Assembly (NCBI GenBank): GCA_003313425.1
Contig: NHZP01000004.1
Span: 124,001-188,000, forward strand
DNA: 64,000 nt
From: Pseudopyrenochaeta lycopersici
Taxonomy: Eukaryota > Ascomycota > Dothideomycetes > Pleosporales > Pseudopyrenochaetaceae
Reading direction: 5' to 3'
Under the pieces are notes generated by a model that saw nothing but the letters and a program-made list of their open reading frames with translations, ran no database searches and was not told the origin of the DNA. Below, piece after piece: positions 12,225 through 24,700 of this stretch. Every line of letters starts with the position of its first letter. Position 1 is the first letter of the stretch. Position numbers and translations under genes: made by a program.

Positions 12225-15200
12225 TGCGCGGGATGTGTGACGGAGTAAGTTGCAGATAGCACATATGTTTTACATTCCAGTCCGGCGTTGACTTTGTACA
12301 TATAGCTAGGTCCCCTTACGTTCTGCAGAGTGCTACGGCCACGACGTTCTTAAATCAAGGTCCGATAGAATGTGATGTCGCTATGTCATTCGAGGTGCTT
12401 GCCGAAGGGAAGCTTTCGGTATCTTGCGTCGTGAGCACCTGGGAGCACTACCGTTGTCCTTCTCATGTGCTTGGTGCATTCTTGCGTATGCCTGGAATGT
12501 ATTCGCAACGATGGGCATGACGGCTGTATTTCCAGTGGGATGGTGACCCAAGAACTTGTTGACTAAATAAATTTACTCAGTGGACCATAGGAAAGGTGCA
12601 TCGAGAACCTCATCTCTCGATTTGCTTGGCTGCTGGTCACAAAATCACAATAGGCTGTAGATGCACATGCAGCTCGGGTGTCTTCCGTTACCCGGCGTGT
12701 GGATTGCCTTCCATTTCGTTGTAGAGGCTTCTTCAGGTACATAATCGCGCAGAGGACGTCATTTTACGAATTGAGAACCAATGCGCCAGCTTTTGCTTTA
12801 CTGGACCCGGCCAATCAATATGGTAGCGGGTTTGTGGCACGTATGATATGGCACAAGCACCCAGCGTGACAAGCAAGCAGGTTACTCAGAGTATACTCAG
12901 TCGGACCGAAATCGACAGAACCACAATTCTGATAATCGTAATAGATAGCGGGAATGAGAGTCGTCAAGTTGTGGCCGTCTGATAAGAAGCAAAAACAATC
13001 AGTTGTATGTTAGCTGTTGGCTTGGTTGCGTGGAATGTTAAAACAGACTGGTTTCATAAATCTTTCCATTCAATTGTGCCTGGCAGACCATATCAAGATT
13101 TTGGAGACCAACCATTGCCTTTAGATCATGCAGAAAGTTCATAAGATATTCGAAGTAACTTTCCTTATCATATAACGTGTTCTGACTCTCATCGTGTCTT
13201 TTCTATGGATTCAACCCGTCTGTATGCTTTCTTAAGCTGGTGCGGGTGGTATGCCTTTAGAATGTCAAGCGAAAACTTCTGGTAGATTCGTTCCTGGTCA
13301 ATGCTATTACGCATATGTACCTGATCGGTAGATATTTCGGGCCTGGCCAACTAGCATGGCTTCGCTATCCATATCTGTATCGTGTATACGAGTCCTTGGG
13401 CTTTTCTTCATGATCCAGGAAGGCTCCTATTCCTGGAATGCGATCTTGTCCAAGACAAGCTCGTCTGTGAAAGGTTTGTAATCACCGACCAATTATGACC
13501 ATGATTGTGAAGCCGTCACCTGAGTTGTCATCTCGTTGTACCAGCCCTGGCCTTTGCTGATACTGCACAAAGCCCTTGTCGCACAATGCATCCCTAATAC
13601 AGCCACTAGGCGACACTTTAAAGAGGCTGCTTTGCCCAGGCCAGCTCTAAAGCAAGTCAGTCATTTTCTAAATTGGTCTATGGATTCACACAAATGCTCA
13701 TCAATATAATACCAATCCACTCCCTAGGCTTTGAAACATCAGGAATCACGATTATGACCAGTTTGATAGCCAAAGGTACTCGCTGGGTGGGAAAAAGCGG
13801 TACATTGTGGACCTATCAGGTCTTCCAAGGAAACGAAGCGCTTTCACTACGGTAGAAGCCTCCCGAAAGATTTCGTCATCATAGCTAGGGTCATATGTGC
13901 TAGCTGTATCCTTACCCTGGAGCTGAATTTTACAACCCAGTCCATAAGATATGCTGATACTCGCGATAGCATATGAATTCAGGTAAGGTGGTATGTGCCA
14001 GACGTTTCCATCGGCCTTAGTGAAGGTAGTAGCCTTGAATGATTGTATTTAGCGTAGAAGAAGACCATAAATCACTCCTGCCCAGAGCTTGCTGTACTAT
14101 TACAGCAGCAAATTGTAGGGTACCGAAGAATTTGAGCAGCGGGTGATTGCGACAACTGAAAAGGGCCCTGATTCAAAAATCCGTTCAAGCGCGTCACCAA
14201 GCGCTGTGATACATTTTGGAAGTTATTACTATATTGTATGCTAGAGAAATCCAATTCCTGGAGCCAGGCTTTACTGGTTGTGATGAGAAGAATGTGATAA
14301 TGAGACACCTTCGCGAAGGCCAGTTTCCACTTAACATGACATGCTGATTTTCACAAGCAATTCGTGATTTAGGTTGCTGGAGGGTCTCCTGCAGCGAAAG
14401 TCGATGTATGCGACATCCAATGTGGGTTTATTAGTTGAAAGTCGGCAAAGTTTATGACATTGCATCCTCCAGAGCACGGCTGAGTGATCTTGCGTCGTCA
14501 AGTCAGAGCTCTCAGGCTGACTATCTAACTGGCAACATATTTTGACAGAATGTGGGAAGCTTCGATCAAGTATAGAAAGAGATGGGCGGTAATCTTGGCG
14601 TCACGTTTACACAGTGGCGAGGAGCCTCCGAGGACTTTGCGGAAGCCACTTTCGCTCGTATACAGACAGGACAAGGCGGAACTGGTTTTTGATCTGTCCG
14701 AGAATAATGAGTTAGGCACACGCACTGTGTGAGATGCGCGTCCGCTAAAGCACAACCTCCTGCAGGTTCGCCGACGCCTCCGGAGGCTTGCAAACTATAA
14801 TTATCGGCGACGATAGAGGGAATCAGAAGCGATAAGTAATTGTTAAAGTATTTGGCTGAGCTCTCCAGGCAGATTTTATGATGGACGTCCAAATCACCTT
14901 TGAACCGTGCAGGCGGCGATCGATATGATCTTCAGGCACATGGGAGCGTACCGTAAAATCAGACAACCATCTTAGATCTGCCTCGCTCCCGGCCGAGCGA
15001 TCTTCCTCTAGCGTATTGACGGCACCTGGGGTACATGAGCTATTGTCGCTATTTTTATGCCTGCAGATCGGTACTGTACGGGTCAACACGCGATTTTGCC
15101 GGGTCTAGAAACCAGGATATATAACATCACGATGCTAATCCCAACCACCTACACTATATGTATATTTCTCCATACATGCCAATATTTCTGTCGTTCTTTT

Positions 15201-15640
15201 CTTTGGACGGTTAATTCCACATCTCAATGGTTGTACCACAGCATCGGTACCACCAAAGGTCTGGCTGCAGGCTCTCATGCGACCTTTCTTCGGCATGCGT
15301 TCGAGACAGACGTCTCTCAACAGCATCTACCGACAAATTTGAGCATAATCCGTGTTCATCTACTGAGAGAGCAATAGCGCACGCCTTCTGCCTCTACCTG
15401 TTCGCCTCTGTGCGTCAAAATGCCTGGAAGCGTCAGTTTCCATCTATTTTCAAATGAAATGCACCAGGCTACATAGGATTTTACCGCCTCTTTCACTATA
15501 CAGCATGTCAGGGCCGATGCTTTTCCAAATTTGCTATAAGTAGGGATCTTTCCCATTCAGCTACCGTCCATCCTCAACCTTGGTTCCGCTCACCGTCGAG
15601 AAACGTGTTATCGACATTTACGCTCTCCGTGAACGGCAAT
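12225..15640. other. gene-poor stretch, no supported gene
   Basis: About 3.4 kb with only short open frames (under about 110 codons), none with a recognisable domain. The left end is the promoter of the MFS gene. The right end is the promoter of the secreted PAN-like protein, with a TATA-like CTATAAGTA at about 15534-15542, roughly 100 nt upstream of its ATG. Parts of 13.2-14.3 kb read coding-like on the minus strand but carry many stops; I could not assign them. Confidence 0.45.
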
Positions 15641-16864
15641 ATGAGGCCCTCTTTGATCTTCGCCGCGGCTCTTGCTGCTAGTGTTGACGCAGCTGTAATT
15701 GAGAGGAGGCAATTTGGAAATCCAGATGGTATGTAGTCACATCCTATTGGTTGTAGCAGCAATTCCCATGGCATTCATCGATTGACGACTTCTGGATTTG
15801 AAGACATACCCTCACAGTGAAAGGCTTAGACTGACTGGAAACAAGTGACCGCTTGCGGATTGGACGCGTTCGTGGGACACACTTCCGAGGCCCTGTTGTT
15901 CTGTAGCAGCATCCTGAAGTCTGGGACTGCAACCGAGACAGTAACTCGCGGCGTCACGACAACCACAACCAGTACGAGAAGAGTCACAACGACAGTATAC
16001 CCCTCAACGAGCCGTCGCCCAACACCTACACCCACGCCCACACCTAAGCCGACTCCTACGCCAACACCTACGCCGACCCCCACTCCCACTCCAAAGGTAC
16101 GTTTCTCCAGCAAAGTGAAAAACAATAAACTAATCTCAAATGTAGCCATCATCTTCTCCAGTTCCCCAACCGTCTTCATCCGCAGTGCCCCAGCCATCCT
16201 CCTCGCCTTCACCTACTCCAGTGCAACCCTCTTCGACTATTGTTACTTCGCCATCACCGTGCGTCCCAGTCCCTGAGTTTCTCTCATGAGGGTATGCTAA
16301 CACGCCTTTCAGAGCCCCTACTGCTATTGGCTGTGGCATCGTAGCCTACGTAAAGACCACGCCAGCATACTACTTCGAATCCAGCGGCACGAAGAACACG
16401 TTCACTGCCTGCCAAGCACTCTGCAAGGCCGATACCAAGTGCAAGAGCTTCGGCTATGGCGAGGCAAATTGCATGCTCTTCGATGTCCCTGCGTAAGTCC
16501 CGCTTCTTTTTCCACAAGCGAACACAACTAACATGTCATCAGCGCCGATAATACAAACTACAACCCCATGTCCCCTTACACCTTTTACGACGCGGAGTGC
16601 CCCACCGAACTCCCCGTACGCAAACGCCAGCTCGACCTAACCATCGGCCCTGGTACTGGCGTCACCATCTCCCTTGGCCTCGGCAGTCCCCGCGAGATCA
16701 GCTCCGCGTGTTCATGTTTCATTACAAAGGGCCCCGCTGAGACGACTGTGAGCAGGACGGTAACGAGTTCAGTGGTTAGAACCCTTACGACGACATCAAC
16801 GATCACGCAGACGGCGACGTTGAATGCAATTGCTGAGGCAGTGCCAGTCGCAGAGGGTGCGTAA
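15641..16864 (+). CDS. secreted protein with Pro/Thr-Ser hinge and PAN/apple-like Cys domain
   Basis: Predicted extracellular or wall-associated protein of 317 residues. Five exons: 15641-15728, 15846-16096, 16146-16258, 16313-16492 and 16543-16864; all joins keep frame. Residues 1-17 form a typical signal peptide (Leu/Ala core ending Ala-Ser-Val-Asp-Ala). A short Cys-containing N-terminal region is followed by a Thr-rich part, a Pro-Thr dipeptide hinge and a Pro-Ser hinge, all likely O-glycosylated. Next comes a module starting Gly-Cys-Gly-Ile-Val with the pattern C-x~20-C-x3-C-x5-C-x8-C and a final Cys near the Asp-Ala-Glu-Cys-Pro segment. This resembles PAN/apple folds, which often bind carbohydrate or protein. 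The C-terminal quarter is Thr/Ser-rich with no clear GPI signal. The binding partner is unknown. Homology is inferred from Cys spacing only. Confidence 0.78.
16019..16093 (+). repeat. Pro-Thr coding microrepeat
   Basis: Degenerate tandem CCNACN units in exon 2 of the secreted protein encode an alternating Pro-Thr hinge. The opposite strand reads as Gly-Val repeats and is a shadow. Unit number is likely to vary between strains. Confidence 0.8.
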
Positions 16865-17652
16865 ATAGTGGAGCGTATGAAGCTTGGAGGGTAGCGGGGG
16901 TTACATAGAAAGGTACTAAAATTTATGTTTGGAAATATGCATCCGGCTGAATTAGAGTTTTGCTAAGATGGTGAAAGTCGAATACTGATCTGAGTTTTGG
17001 CGTTATTTAAGCTTATTTGAAGTGGACAAAGCTCTCATCTTCTTCGCCATCTATTTCCTCTTACACTCTGCATGGCTTGCTCTTCTCTCTTGCGCGTTCT
17101 TCGGACCGTCCCGCACGTGGCGTCGAAAGATACGACCTTGTGGGTGCGTCTCCGTTGACCAGTTGGGAAGATTGTGGACCTGAACGATGCGAGATGCGAA
17201 ATGCGAAATCATTCACATGAGCACTGGGATCCCTGTTGTTCAGTAGCTGACAGGGAATACATATGAGCCAAGGCGCGAGCGGTCAATCAGAATGAGGGTT
17301 CGATGAAAAAAAGGGTATACATATTCATAAGATGCGACTGCTAACGTCCATAAAATATAACGCCGCCTAAGAATGCATGGCCGCGTCAGAAAAGGTCTAC
17401 AGGCCTCGCTTGAACGCCGTCCAGAATAACGCCATTGGAACACAATTCTGAGGACAAGCTATTCGGTACAGGGGTATTACTCGCGCGTCGAAATCTGAGT
17501 GGCGTGCTCGTCCACGTGTTTGTTTGCTCGCTTAGATGGTAGAGTGTGAGAAGGTCGTAGGTGTGCATACGCAATCGTGTCTACAAAAGTCGATGGTTCG
17601 CTCGCTCGTGTCGCATAGGCTGGGTCGTGGCGGAAAGCTGGCGTCCAGTGGC
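16865..17652. other. convergent 3' intergenic region
   Basis: Space between the 3' ends of two convergent genes, expected to hold both 3' UTRs. Only short meaningless frames were seen, with no repeat or RNA gene. Confidence 0.5.
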
Positions 17653-18905
17653 CTACTGGCCCTCTGGTCTCCACACATCCTTGTGCCCCTTCTTGCCCCA
17701 GAACTCCTCGAACCATTCCTGGCACTTGCCGCCGACCCAGCAACCTGCAAAGTGGACGAGCAGATCGCCGTCGCGGTAGCCCATGTTGTCGCCGCCCTGT
17801 ACATAGGCATTGAACTTGCGCTGCGGGTAGATGCCAACGTGGTTTCGGACAAGCTGGTGCTCCAGCATCAGATGCTTCAGGGCGTCCTGCTCAGCGCCGC
17901 CATGTTCCTGGCCCATCAGCATCGTGTAATCGGTCATGGATTCGAGCAGGTATCGGGTGAAAGCGGTGCGGCGAAAGAAGGTGCTGCCAGTGTTGACGCT
18001 CTGGTGGTCTTGGGTGATGAGGATGTCGATGTCCTCGACGCGGAAGTCCTTGGGGGTGTTGATGTTGGTGGGGTTCTTCTTGAGCTGGCCGTCGAGGATG
18101 GGGGTGTCGCGCATGAGGCCGCGCTTGATGGCGTCGGGTCCGACGATTTGGTCGATGAGGTTGTAGTCGGGGTTCATCATGATGATGTCGGTGTCGATGA
18201 GCCAAACCCATTCGGCCGAGGGATACAGGTAGAAGGCTTCGGCAACGGCGGGGATCTTGGACCATGTCTGTGGTTGCATCTGTCAGTCTCTGCTTGGTGC
18301 GACTGGGGCGCCGCTGCCAGGCTGGTACTTACCCTGTGGGCGGTGCCAATGTCGTAGCGGCTTGTGTTGAGCCAGAGGTTTGTGTAGCCATTCCTCTGGC
18401 AGTACTTCTCGCGGTCGTCCAGCACTCGCTCCAGCACGTTGGGGATGGCGCTGTTGTGGCCGCCGCCATCGCTGGCCGTCAGGACGACAATGTCCCGGGT
18501 CCTAGGCTTCCGCGCATATCCCTTCCAGCCGCCGGCATAGTCCGGCACCTCCCAGTCCCACTCGGGCTGCGCCTTGAAGTACCCGGGCTGCGGCTTGTCG
18601 TTGTTGGTCACTACGGGGACTATGGCTTCGGCGGGGGCGTAGTTTCGGTAGTAGTCGACTGGCACGTCGCCGTAGAACCGGAAGAGCACGATGAAGATGG
18701 TGATGATGGAGATGGCTAGTATTATCGATCTACGCACAGGGAGTTAGCAGCCGGTACAGCGATCGTCCTAGCAGTGGAGAAGCTGCTGGCCGACATGAAA
18801 CAGGCCGCGCGACCAGACTGTCGACTTCGGGCACACGTACTTTCGCGGTAACGACTGCAGCACCTGCATCTTGTTGTTCGCGAGCATGGCAAAAGAGCGC
18901 GACAT
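17653..18905 (-). CDS. GT34 alpha-mannosyltransferase, MNN10/MNN11-like
   Basis: Golgi type II glycosyltransferase of 358 residues. Yeast Mnn10 and Mnn11, in this family, act in M-Pol II to extend the alpha-1,6-mannan backbone of N-glycans. Exons: 18905-18841, 18729-18333 and 18267-17653; introns 111 and 65 nt. The first exon encodes a short cytosolic tail. The membrane anchor is an Ile/Leu/Phe-rich segment at residues 23-42. The catalytic domain begins with Val-Leu-Thr-Ala-Ser-Asp-Gly-Gly-Gly-His-Asn. It contains the GT34 nucleotide-sugar/metal motif Asp-x-Asp at residues 179-181, plus the family's His-Gln-Ser-Val-Asn-Thr-Gly-Ser and His-Phe-Ala-Gly-Cys segments. I chose the upstream ATG because splicing it to exon 2 restores a normal tail; an ATG at 18737 lies inside the intron. 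I cannot tell MNN10 from MNN11 by eye. Confidence 0.88.
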
Positions 18906-19827
18906 TGGGACATGAACGGTGCCACGTTGGAGGAAGAAGGGATTAGGGGAGATGAGGGCAGGATGACAGTCCGCCGGCCCCCTTCATCAGCGTTAGATAC
19001 CTAACCCGCCAAAACGGTCCTGGCAGCAAGTCAGAACGGGCTGAGCGACAGCGCCAAATGGGGCTAATGTCATGCTCGCTGACTGACGCAAAAGGCCGCC
19101 TCGGTTGGCTACACGCTCGCTTTGCACACAAAAATTTGCCCCTAGAAACACCCATTCTGGGCATTCTGGGCTAATTACAGCCCCATGCACAACATGGCCA
19201 CTGCAACCAGCCACACCACCTGACGCGAGGGCACCACCGAAGCTTGACAGCCTGCAGACCCGCCTTCGTAGACACCCCCCCTCCCCTGTCTTTGACTTTT
19301 TTTTTTGGGCGCAAGTAACAAAGGCCACACTGGTCTTGAGCATTGCACGACTGCTCTTCTGAAGAAGACGGCGCAAGGAGACATTCCCGCAGGAATTGCC
19401 GCTCGTATTCGGTGCATCAGGAGAGTCGGTGCTGAATAACCCGTAGCTACCATCTTTGACACAATCGCCGCTTAGATTTGATCAATTTCGGTTCCTCGTC
19501 GCGCCTAGAATCACCGAAGAATTAGGCCCCTCTGGATGGACTGCACCTCTTCTGCTTGGGTGAAACACTGCCATCTCCAACTCGTCACCGTGCGGCCGCC
19601 GGCCTTCATTGCCTGTATACATGTGCATTGAATATTTCCAAACACGCCTGAATACCTGGCTCACGGGGCGCCAGGACCTTACAAGGCATGCTGTATGATC
19701 GCCATTGGCTTTCAGCGGGTACCCCGGAAGCCTAGTCTAGCTTCGATTTTGCCCGCTGCGATCTAACCGCAACCCCTACCACCTCGCCATCATAGCTTCG
19801 CCATCAAATTTCTTCCGCTCCGTCAAC
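18906..19827. other. divergent promoter region
   Basis: About 0.9 kb between the starts of the GT34 gene (minus) and the thioredoxin-like gene (plus). It contains a poly-T run near 19302 and pyrimidine-rich stretches, no convincing frame and no repeat. It presumably holds both promoters. Confidence 0.5.
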
Positions 19828-20226
19828 ATGGTTCCGTTCACACAAATCAACTCGAAGGCCGAGTACGAAAGTTGCGTCAAAGTCGCAACGGGCAAAACCA
19901 TTCTCGTCGCATTTTGGCCCGGCGACATAACCTCCAACACCGTCATCGCTGCACTGCAAGCATACTTTCCCAAGTCGTCTTATGCGCAGTTCCAGATCGT
20001 TGACATATATTGCTTCGATGTCTACGCCCTGCCAGAGCTGGCCACTGAACTGGATGTGACGTTTGTGCCGACGCTGATGTGGTTCATGGATGGCGTCATG
20101 GATGCCATTGTCTGGCATCAGGGTGTTGCTGTAGAAGGCGAGAGCGTGGAGAAGGGTGTTGGCAGGGTAGTAGACAGGATCAAGGGGGCAGAAATTGGGG
20201 AGAGTGATGATGACAGCGATTGGTGA
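19828..20226 (+). CDS. thioredoxin-fold protein lacking the CxxC active site
   Basis: Small intronless protein of 132 residues, probably cytosolic because no signal peptide is seen. The order of elements is that of a thioredoxin. An N-terminal helix begins around Ser-Lys-Ala-Glu-Tyr. The central strand reads Ile-Leu-Val-Ala-Phe-Trp, then comes the helix, a strand ending in Val-Asp-Ile-Tyr, and the cis-Pro strand Val-Pro-Thr-Leu with Phe-Met-Asp-Gly after it. At the active-site position the usual Trp-Cys-x-x-Cys is Trp-Pro-Gly-Asp-Ile, so neither redox cysteine is present. The C-terminus is an acidic tail with Asp-Asp-Asp-Ser-Asp. It cannot do dithiol exchange at that site and may be a binding or chaperone-like member. 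The ATG has a CAACATGG context. Confidence 0.8.
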   Translation: MVPFTQINSKAEYESCVKVATGKTILVAFWPGDITSNTVIAALQAYFPKSSYAQFQIVDIYCFDVYALPELATELDVTFVPTLMWFMDGVMDAIVWHQGVAVEGESVEKGVGRVVDRIKGAEIGESDDDSDW

Positions 20227-21722
20227 TGGTCGAGCTGGAGCGTCGCACAGGAAGGTGTGGGGAAGAAAAATATTTCGCCGAGCTCGCGCAGATGACAGGA
20301 AGCAGTCATTTCTAAGCCCATGATATCGATTCGCAAACGAGCATTTCATATGCTGGATTCGACCTCAGAACGAGCCAAGAAGAAAGTGCAGGACCCGCCA
20401 CGCTTTCCAAACCTGGGAGCTATCATCCTGCTCTTTCAATCGTTCAAGATGTTGCACAATCACAAGACGCCATTAGCCTAGCAATATCAAATCGACCTTC
20501 CACCAAAGGGAATGCAAAATGAATTGCTCGGGTCTTTGAGGTGGCCAAAAAAATCATCACCAGTCTATCAAACTCTTGAGCAATAATACATTTACTATGT
20601 ATGATGATTTTTGAAGACAGTACACATATCTCTCTTCAAATTTAGGTCTCTCCTAAACCTGTTTCCACTTTTAGCCTCGTCCACTACCCATGCGGCTTTA
20701 CATTGTAGTGCCATGTTTCTACATTCTTCTATCATCCAAATCGCATTATCCAGGGCTCTTGAGCCCACCTAGAAAAATAATCGCACTGTGATGGCCCATA
20801 ATGGGGTCTTTAACGAGGCTGATTGACGTCTCGTCAAGCTCCTGTGCGTGGTGGCGAGAAGATATTCATCCTCAAGATTATGGTGAATGTAAGTTGATCT
20901 GAATTGGAGCCTAGAGGCTAATACAGATATGTCAGAAATCTTGAATTTTAATTGGCTAGTATACATCAGAGTCTGTTGACTGAAGGGGCAGTCTTGCGAC
21001 AACGAGATTGTACTAGCAACCGATGCTGTTCTACGCTTACCTTCATGTCGCGGTGCTTGGATGCAAGTCACCTATTAAGAGAAGTTATTCACGAGCTTAT
21101 ACGTAAAACAAGCCCATTCCTGAACGATAAATGATGCGCATCGCGCAGTTGTCTATCCAAAAAGCACTCTTCGCATTGTCGGGCTCAGTTATTATCAAAA
21201 CCCCATTCACCAGCTTGCGAGACGAAATGACGTGGAAAGCCGTTTGCTCTTCTCAGATCACTCAGACACTCATTCCCTTTCACCGTGAAGAGAAAACGAG
21301 CCCTGAATTAAGCCATGCCTCTCGATCCTTCTTAAATCCTCTCTGAATTCTTCTTCGAACACGATGCTTCCAAAACAACCGAGATCAACCAGCTCCTAAT
21401 TCAACTCCCCCCTAATGTCACACGATTTGAATTTACCTAAAATCCCTGTGAAACGAAACTCATGAATAAATCACCTTCATGCTCTTGTTCATAATTAATT
21501 CAAGGTCATCTCGTCGCCACACGCTTTCATACTAGTGAGTTGATGACCCTATAAGCTGCTTTCTGCCCTACATTTTCCTCTCCCAACATGAGAAATTATC
21601 TGACAACTTTGACAGAAGTGTGAGAGATTAAACACAGATCCATTTACCGTCGTACGACACCAACTAAAGCTCAGCCGCTACGCCCGTCTCCCCCTTACTC
21701 GCATCTCGGCTTCGCTTACAAT
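20227..21722. other. intergenic region
   Basis: About 1.5 kb holding the 3' flank of the thioredoxin-like gene and the promoter of the coiled-coil gene. Open frames are under about 100 codons and have no recognisable motif. No repeats or RNA genes were seen. Confidence 0.5.
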
Positions 21723-24700
21723 ATGGCCAACTACGTTGACCCTGCCAACATCCAAAGCGCAGTCTTTCTCGTAGGAGTCGGCATCTTCCTTGGAATAATC
21801 GGCATCCAGCAGGCCGCTCCGAGATTTGGATATGTCAAGCTGATACAAGGCCCACCTGCCACATCCTTGGTCCCGATCCTCCGACCTCCACACCTGCCAT
21901 CTCCAAATGTTCTCGCCTCTGATATCTTTGGTCACCCCAATACTTTGTCATATTCTGCGGCGAACCACATTGCCAGTCAGAACCTACGAAACCTGCAGAA
22001 GATTACCCAACATGCAACTAACATATTCCCAAACGAGCAGGTGCTCCGGTCAAATATGACAGACTCACTGAAATTCATAATTGATCCCAATTATTTATGC
22101 ACAGCCACTGGCCCAGGTATTCTCGCAATTTTGATTATCGGCACGTTCCTCTTCGGATTGTGGATGTTCATCTATCGCCTTGGCAATGAGAGGGTCGGAG
22201 CGTACCAGAGGAAGGCTGTTTGGCTAAAAGCTCAACTAAAGGGTATTCAGACTAAAGCTGCGGTCCTAAGTAATGAGATGGCTATATTCCAGCAGAATTA
22301 CCTTGCATACCAAGTCGAGATTGATCAGTTCATGGCACGAGAGCGGGAGTTGCATGTGCAGGTGGATCGCCTTGTGCTTGAAACAGAAAACCAGTCAGAA
22401 GAGATCCTGTTGTATCGAGGGAATTTGGGCTTATCTAACGAGCAAGTATCTCGTCTATTTGAACGATCAGCACGGCTTACGCGACTTTTACAACACGAGC
22501 ATGCCATGGGCCTACGGAAAGTCTCAAAAGCTCGCCGCGAACTACAAGAGGAGAGTCGTGTTCGTCAAAGCCATGAGAAGATGATTGATGAAAAGCAATG
22601 CCAGATTGTAGCCTTCAGTCGACAAGTAGCCACTCTTGGACAGAGCCTTCATAAGGTGACCAATTCTCGAGATGGCCTCATTCTCCAACAGCAAGAACTT
22701 CAGCAGCGTTGGGACGACGCTGTGAAGAAGCGCAATGGCCTTACCCGAGAAAATTGCGACTTGGTGACAGACAATCGAATGCTCAAGACACAGAACGGCG
22801 AAGTTCGCAATGAGCGCGATCGTTTCGCACAGCACGTGAACAAATTGGAGCAAGCACTGAAGACAACAGACGAGAAAATCAACCAGCTCAGCAACGATGC
22901 CGAAGACAACATACAGGCACTACAGGAGCTTGAGAGCGAGCGAAGTTCCATTGAGAAGAACTACGAAGCGCTTCAGAGAGCTCACTCCAACGTGGAGAGG
23001 GAGATAAGCCATCTTCAAACTTCCAAATGGCAAGCAGCATATCGCGTCAACGAACTGGAAAGTGCAGCCAAGCTCACAGCGACGGCCTTGCAGAACTGCC
23101 AGGACCGGCTCCAAGAAAGGGCTGCTGATTTCGAAAGACTTGACAAAGCAAAGAACGATCTGGAGACAAATCTGACAGAACAGCTGGTAGCAGTGAAGCG
23201 TGAGGCAGTTGTTGGGCTTGAAACTGTCAAGCGACATGCCCAAAGAGCTCAAGAAGAACTCGTTGATGTGAAGGATTCTGTTATCACTAGTCTTAAGAAA
23301 GAGAAGAATACCCTTGCTGAACAGCTCAAAGCTGCAAACCTCGGCAGCAAAGAGACCGCACAGCTGCAGGCAAAGGATGAAGAGATTAAGAACCTTCGAG
23401 AAGAGATGCAACTCGTTCTCGAAGCGGCGTCCAAGCGTGAGCGAGACCTGGAAGCCCGGTTACAGAAGGCGCATATCGAGAAAGATGGTGAGAAAGCAAC
23501 AGAACTTAGTGTTGCTGAGCAGCGAGTCAAAGAGCCGGCCAAGTTGGAATCCCTGAAGGCAACGGAGAGGCACATGGCTACTGTTTCCAGCCTCAAGTCC
23601 CAAGTCGAACACCAAAACGAGCTTGTGCGGAAGCTGCGAGAAGAACTCAACGGTTCCAAGGAACTGTGCCAGAATAATTCCTTTGAACTGGGCAAAACTC
23701 AGATCGATTTCAAGGCTCATCAGGAGATATTTACCGGGTTTTCTAGACAGTTTGCGGATATGGAGTCAAAGGTGAAAAAGTCTGACAATGTGCTTAAGAA
23801 TATCAAAGACGCACACCAAAGTCTGGTCAACGAGCTCTCAGAGTCCCTTCGCGATGCCCAGGATAAGGCTTGTCATCTCAGCACCCAGAGAGAGGCCGCA
23901 GAAAAGACATCTGAGGACCTTATGAAGCAGCTGAAAATCGCACAACACCAGCTCGTTGAGCTGAGAGTAGATGAACGCGGAGAATACTTCGGTTCTTACT
24001 TATCTAAGGGCGGCAATGGTAGTAACGATGATCTAGCTGATGGAAAGAGCCGGATTGCCGAGAAGCACAGCAAAGCTGAATCAGAACAGCGCCGTCATCA
24101 AGGCGATTCTCAGGAGCAGAGCGACACTCGCCCCAGAAATGAGACCGAGGAATTTGCGCAGAAGCTGAGTGAACTTGACTCTGGGAGGAGTCAGTCTTCG
24201 CACATTCCTGATACGGCTCCCGGTGACACAACTAGTAGTAACGGTAATGATTTGAAGGAACCTACTGGTACACCGTTCAGTGTGCAAGGCATTGTCAACA
24301 CTTCCTCATTGCCAAAGACTAGTAGCCGCAACTTTCGGAGCCATCTTGCGGGTCATTTCATAACGCGAAATACCTTCCGAGCTCCATATGTTGATGACAA
24401 AATCATTGAGCTTTCGTTGCCGTGTTTCGACCCTTGGTACGCCGGTCTACCAATCCCACAGCCTGTGCAGCAACCAGAGGTCGCGGCGCAATGTGGAAAA
24501 GAGTGTGATCACTGTCATGAACGGTACGACACTGTAGATGATTTCCATAACCACATGCCAATTTGCAAGTCATTCTTTACGTACGCAGTATACTGCAAAC
24601 AGACCAAGAAGATTCATGTAAAGAACAAAGCATGGAAGTCGGTGCATAACCAGGAATGCAGTGTGGAGGACTGCCAAACCGCAATTTCTCGGCCATCAAA

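Noticed and set aside
15826..16212. Minus-strand Gly-Val repeat frame
   Set aside because: Shadow of the Pro-Thr hinge of the secreted protein on the plus strand.
17536..18357. 273-codon plus-strand frame
   Set aside because: Antisense of the GT34 catalytic domain, which has clear motifs on the minus strand.
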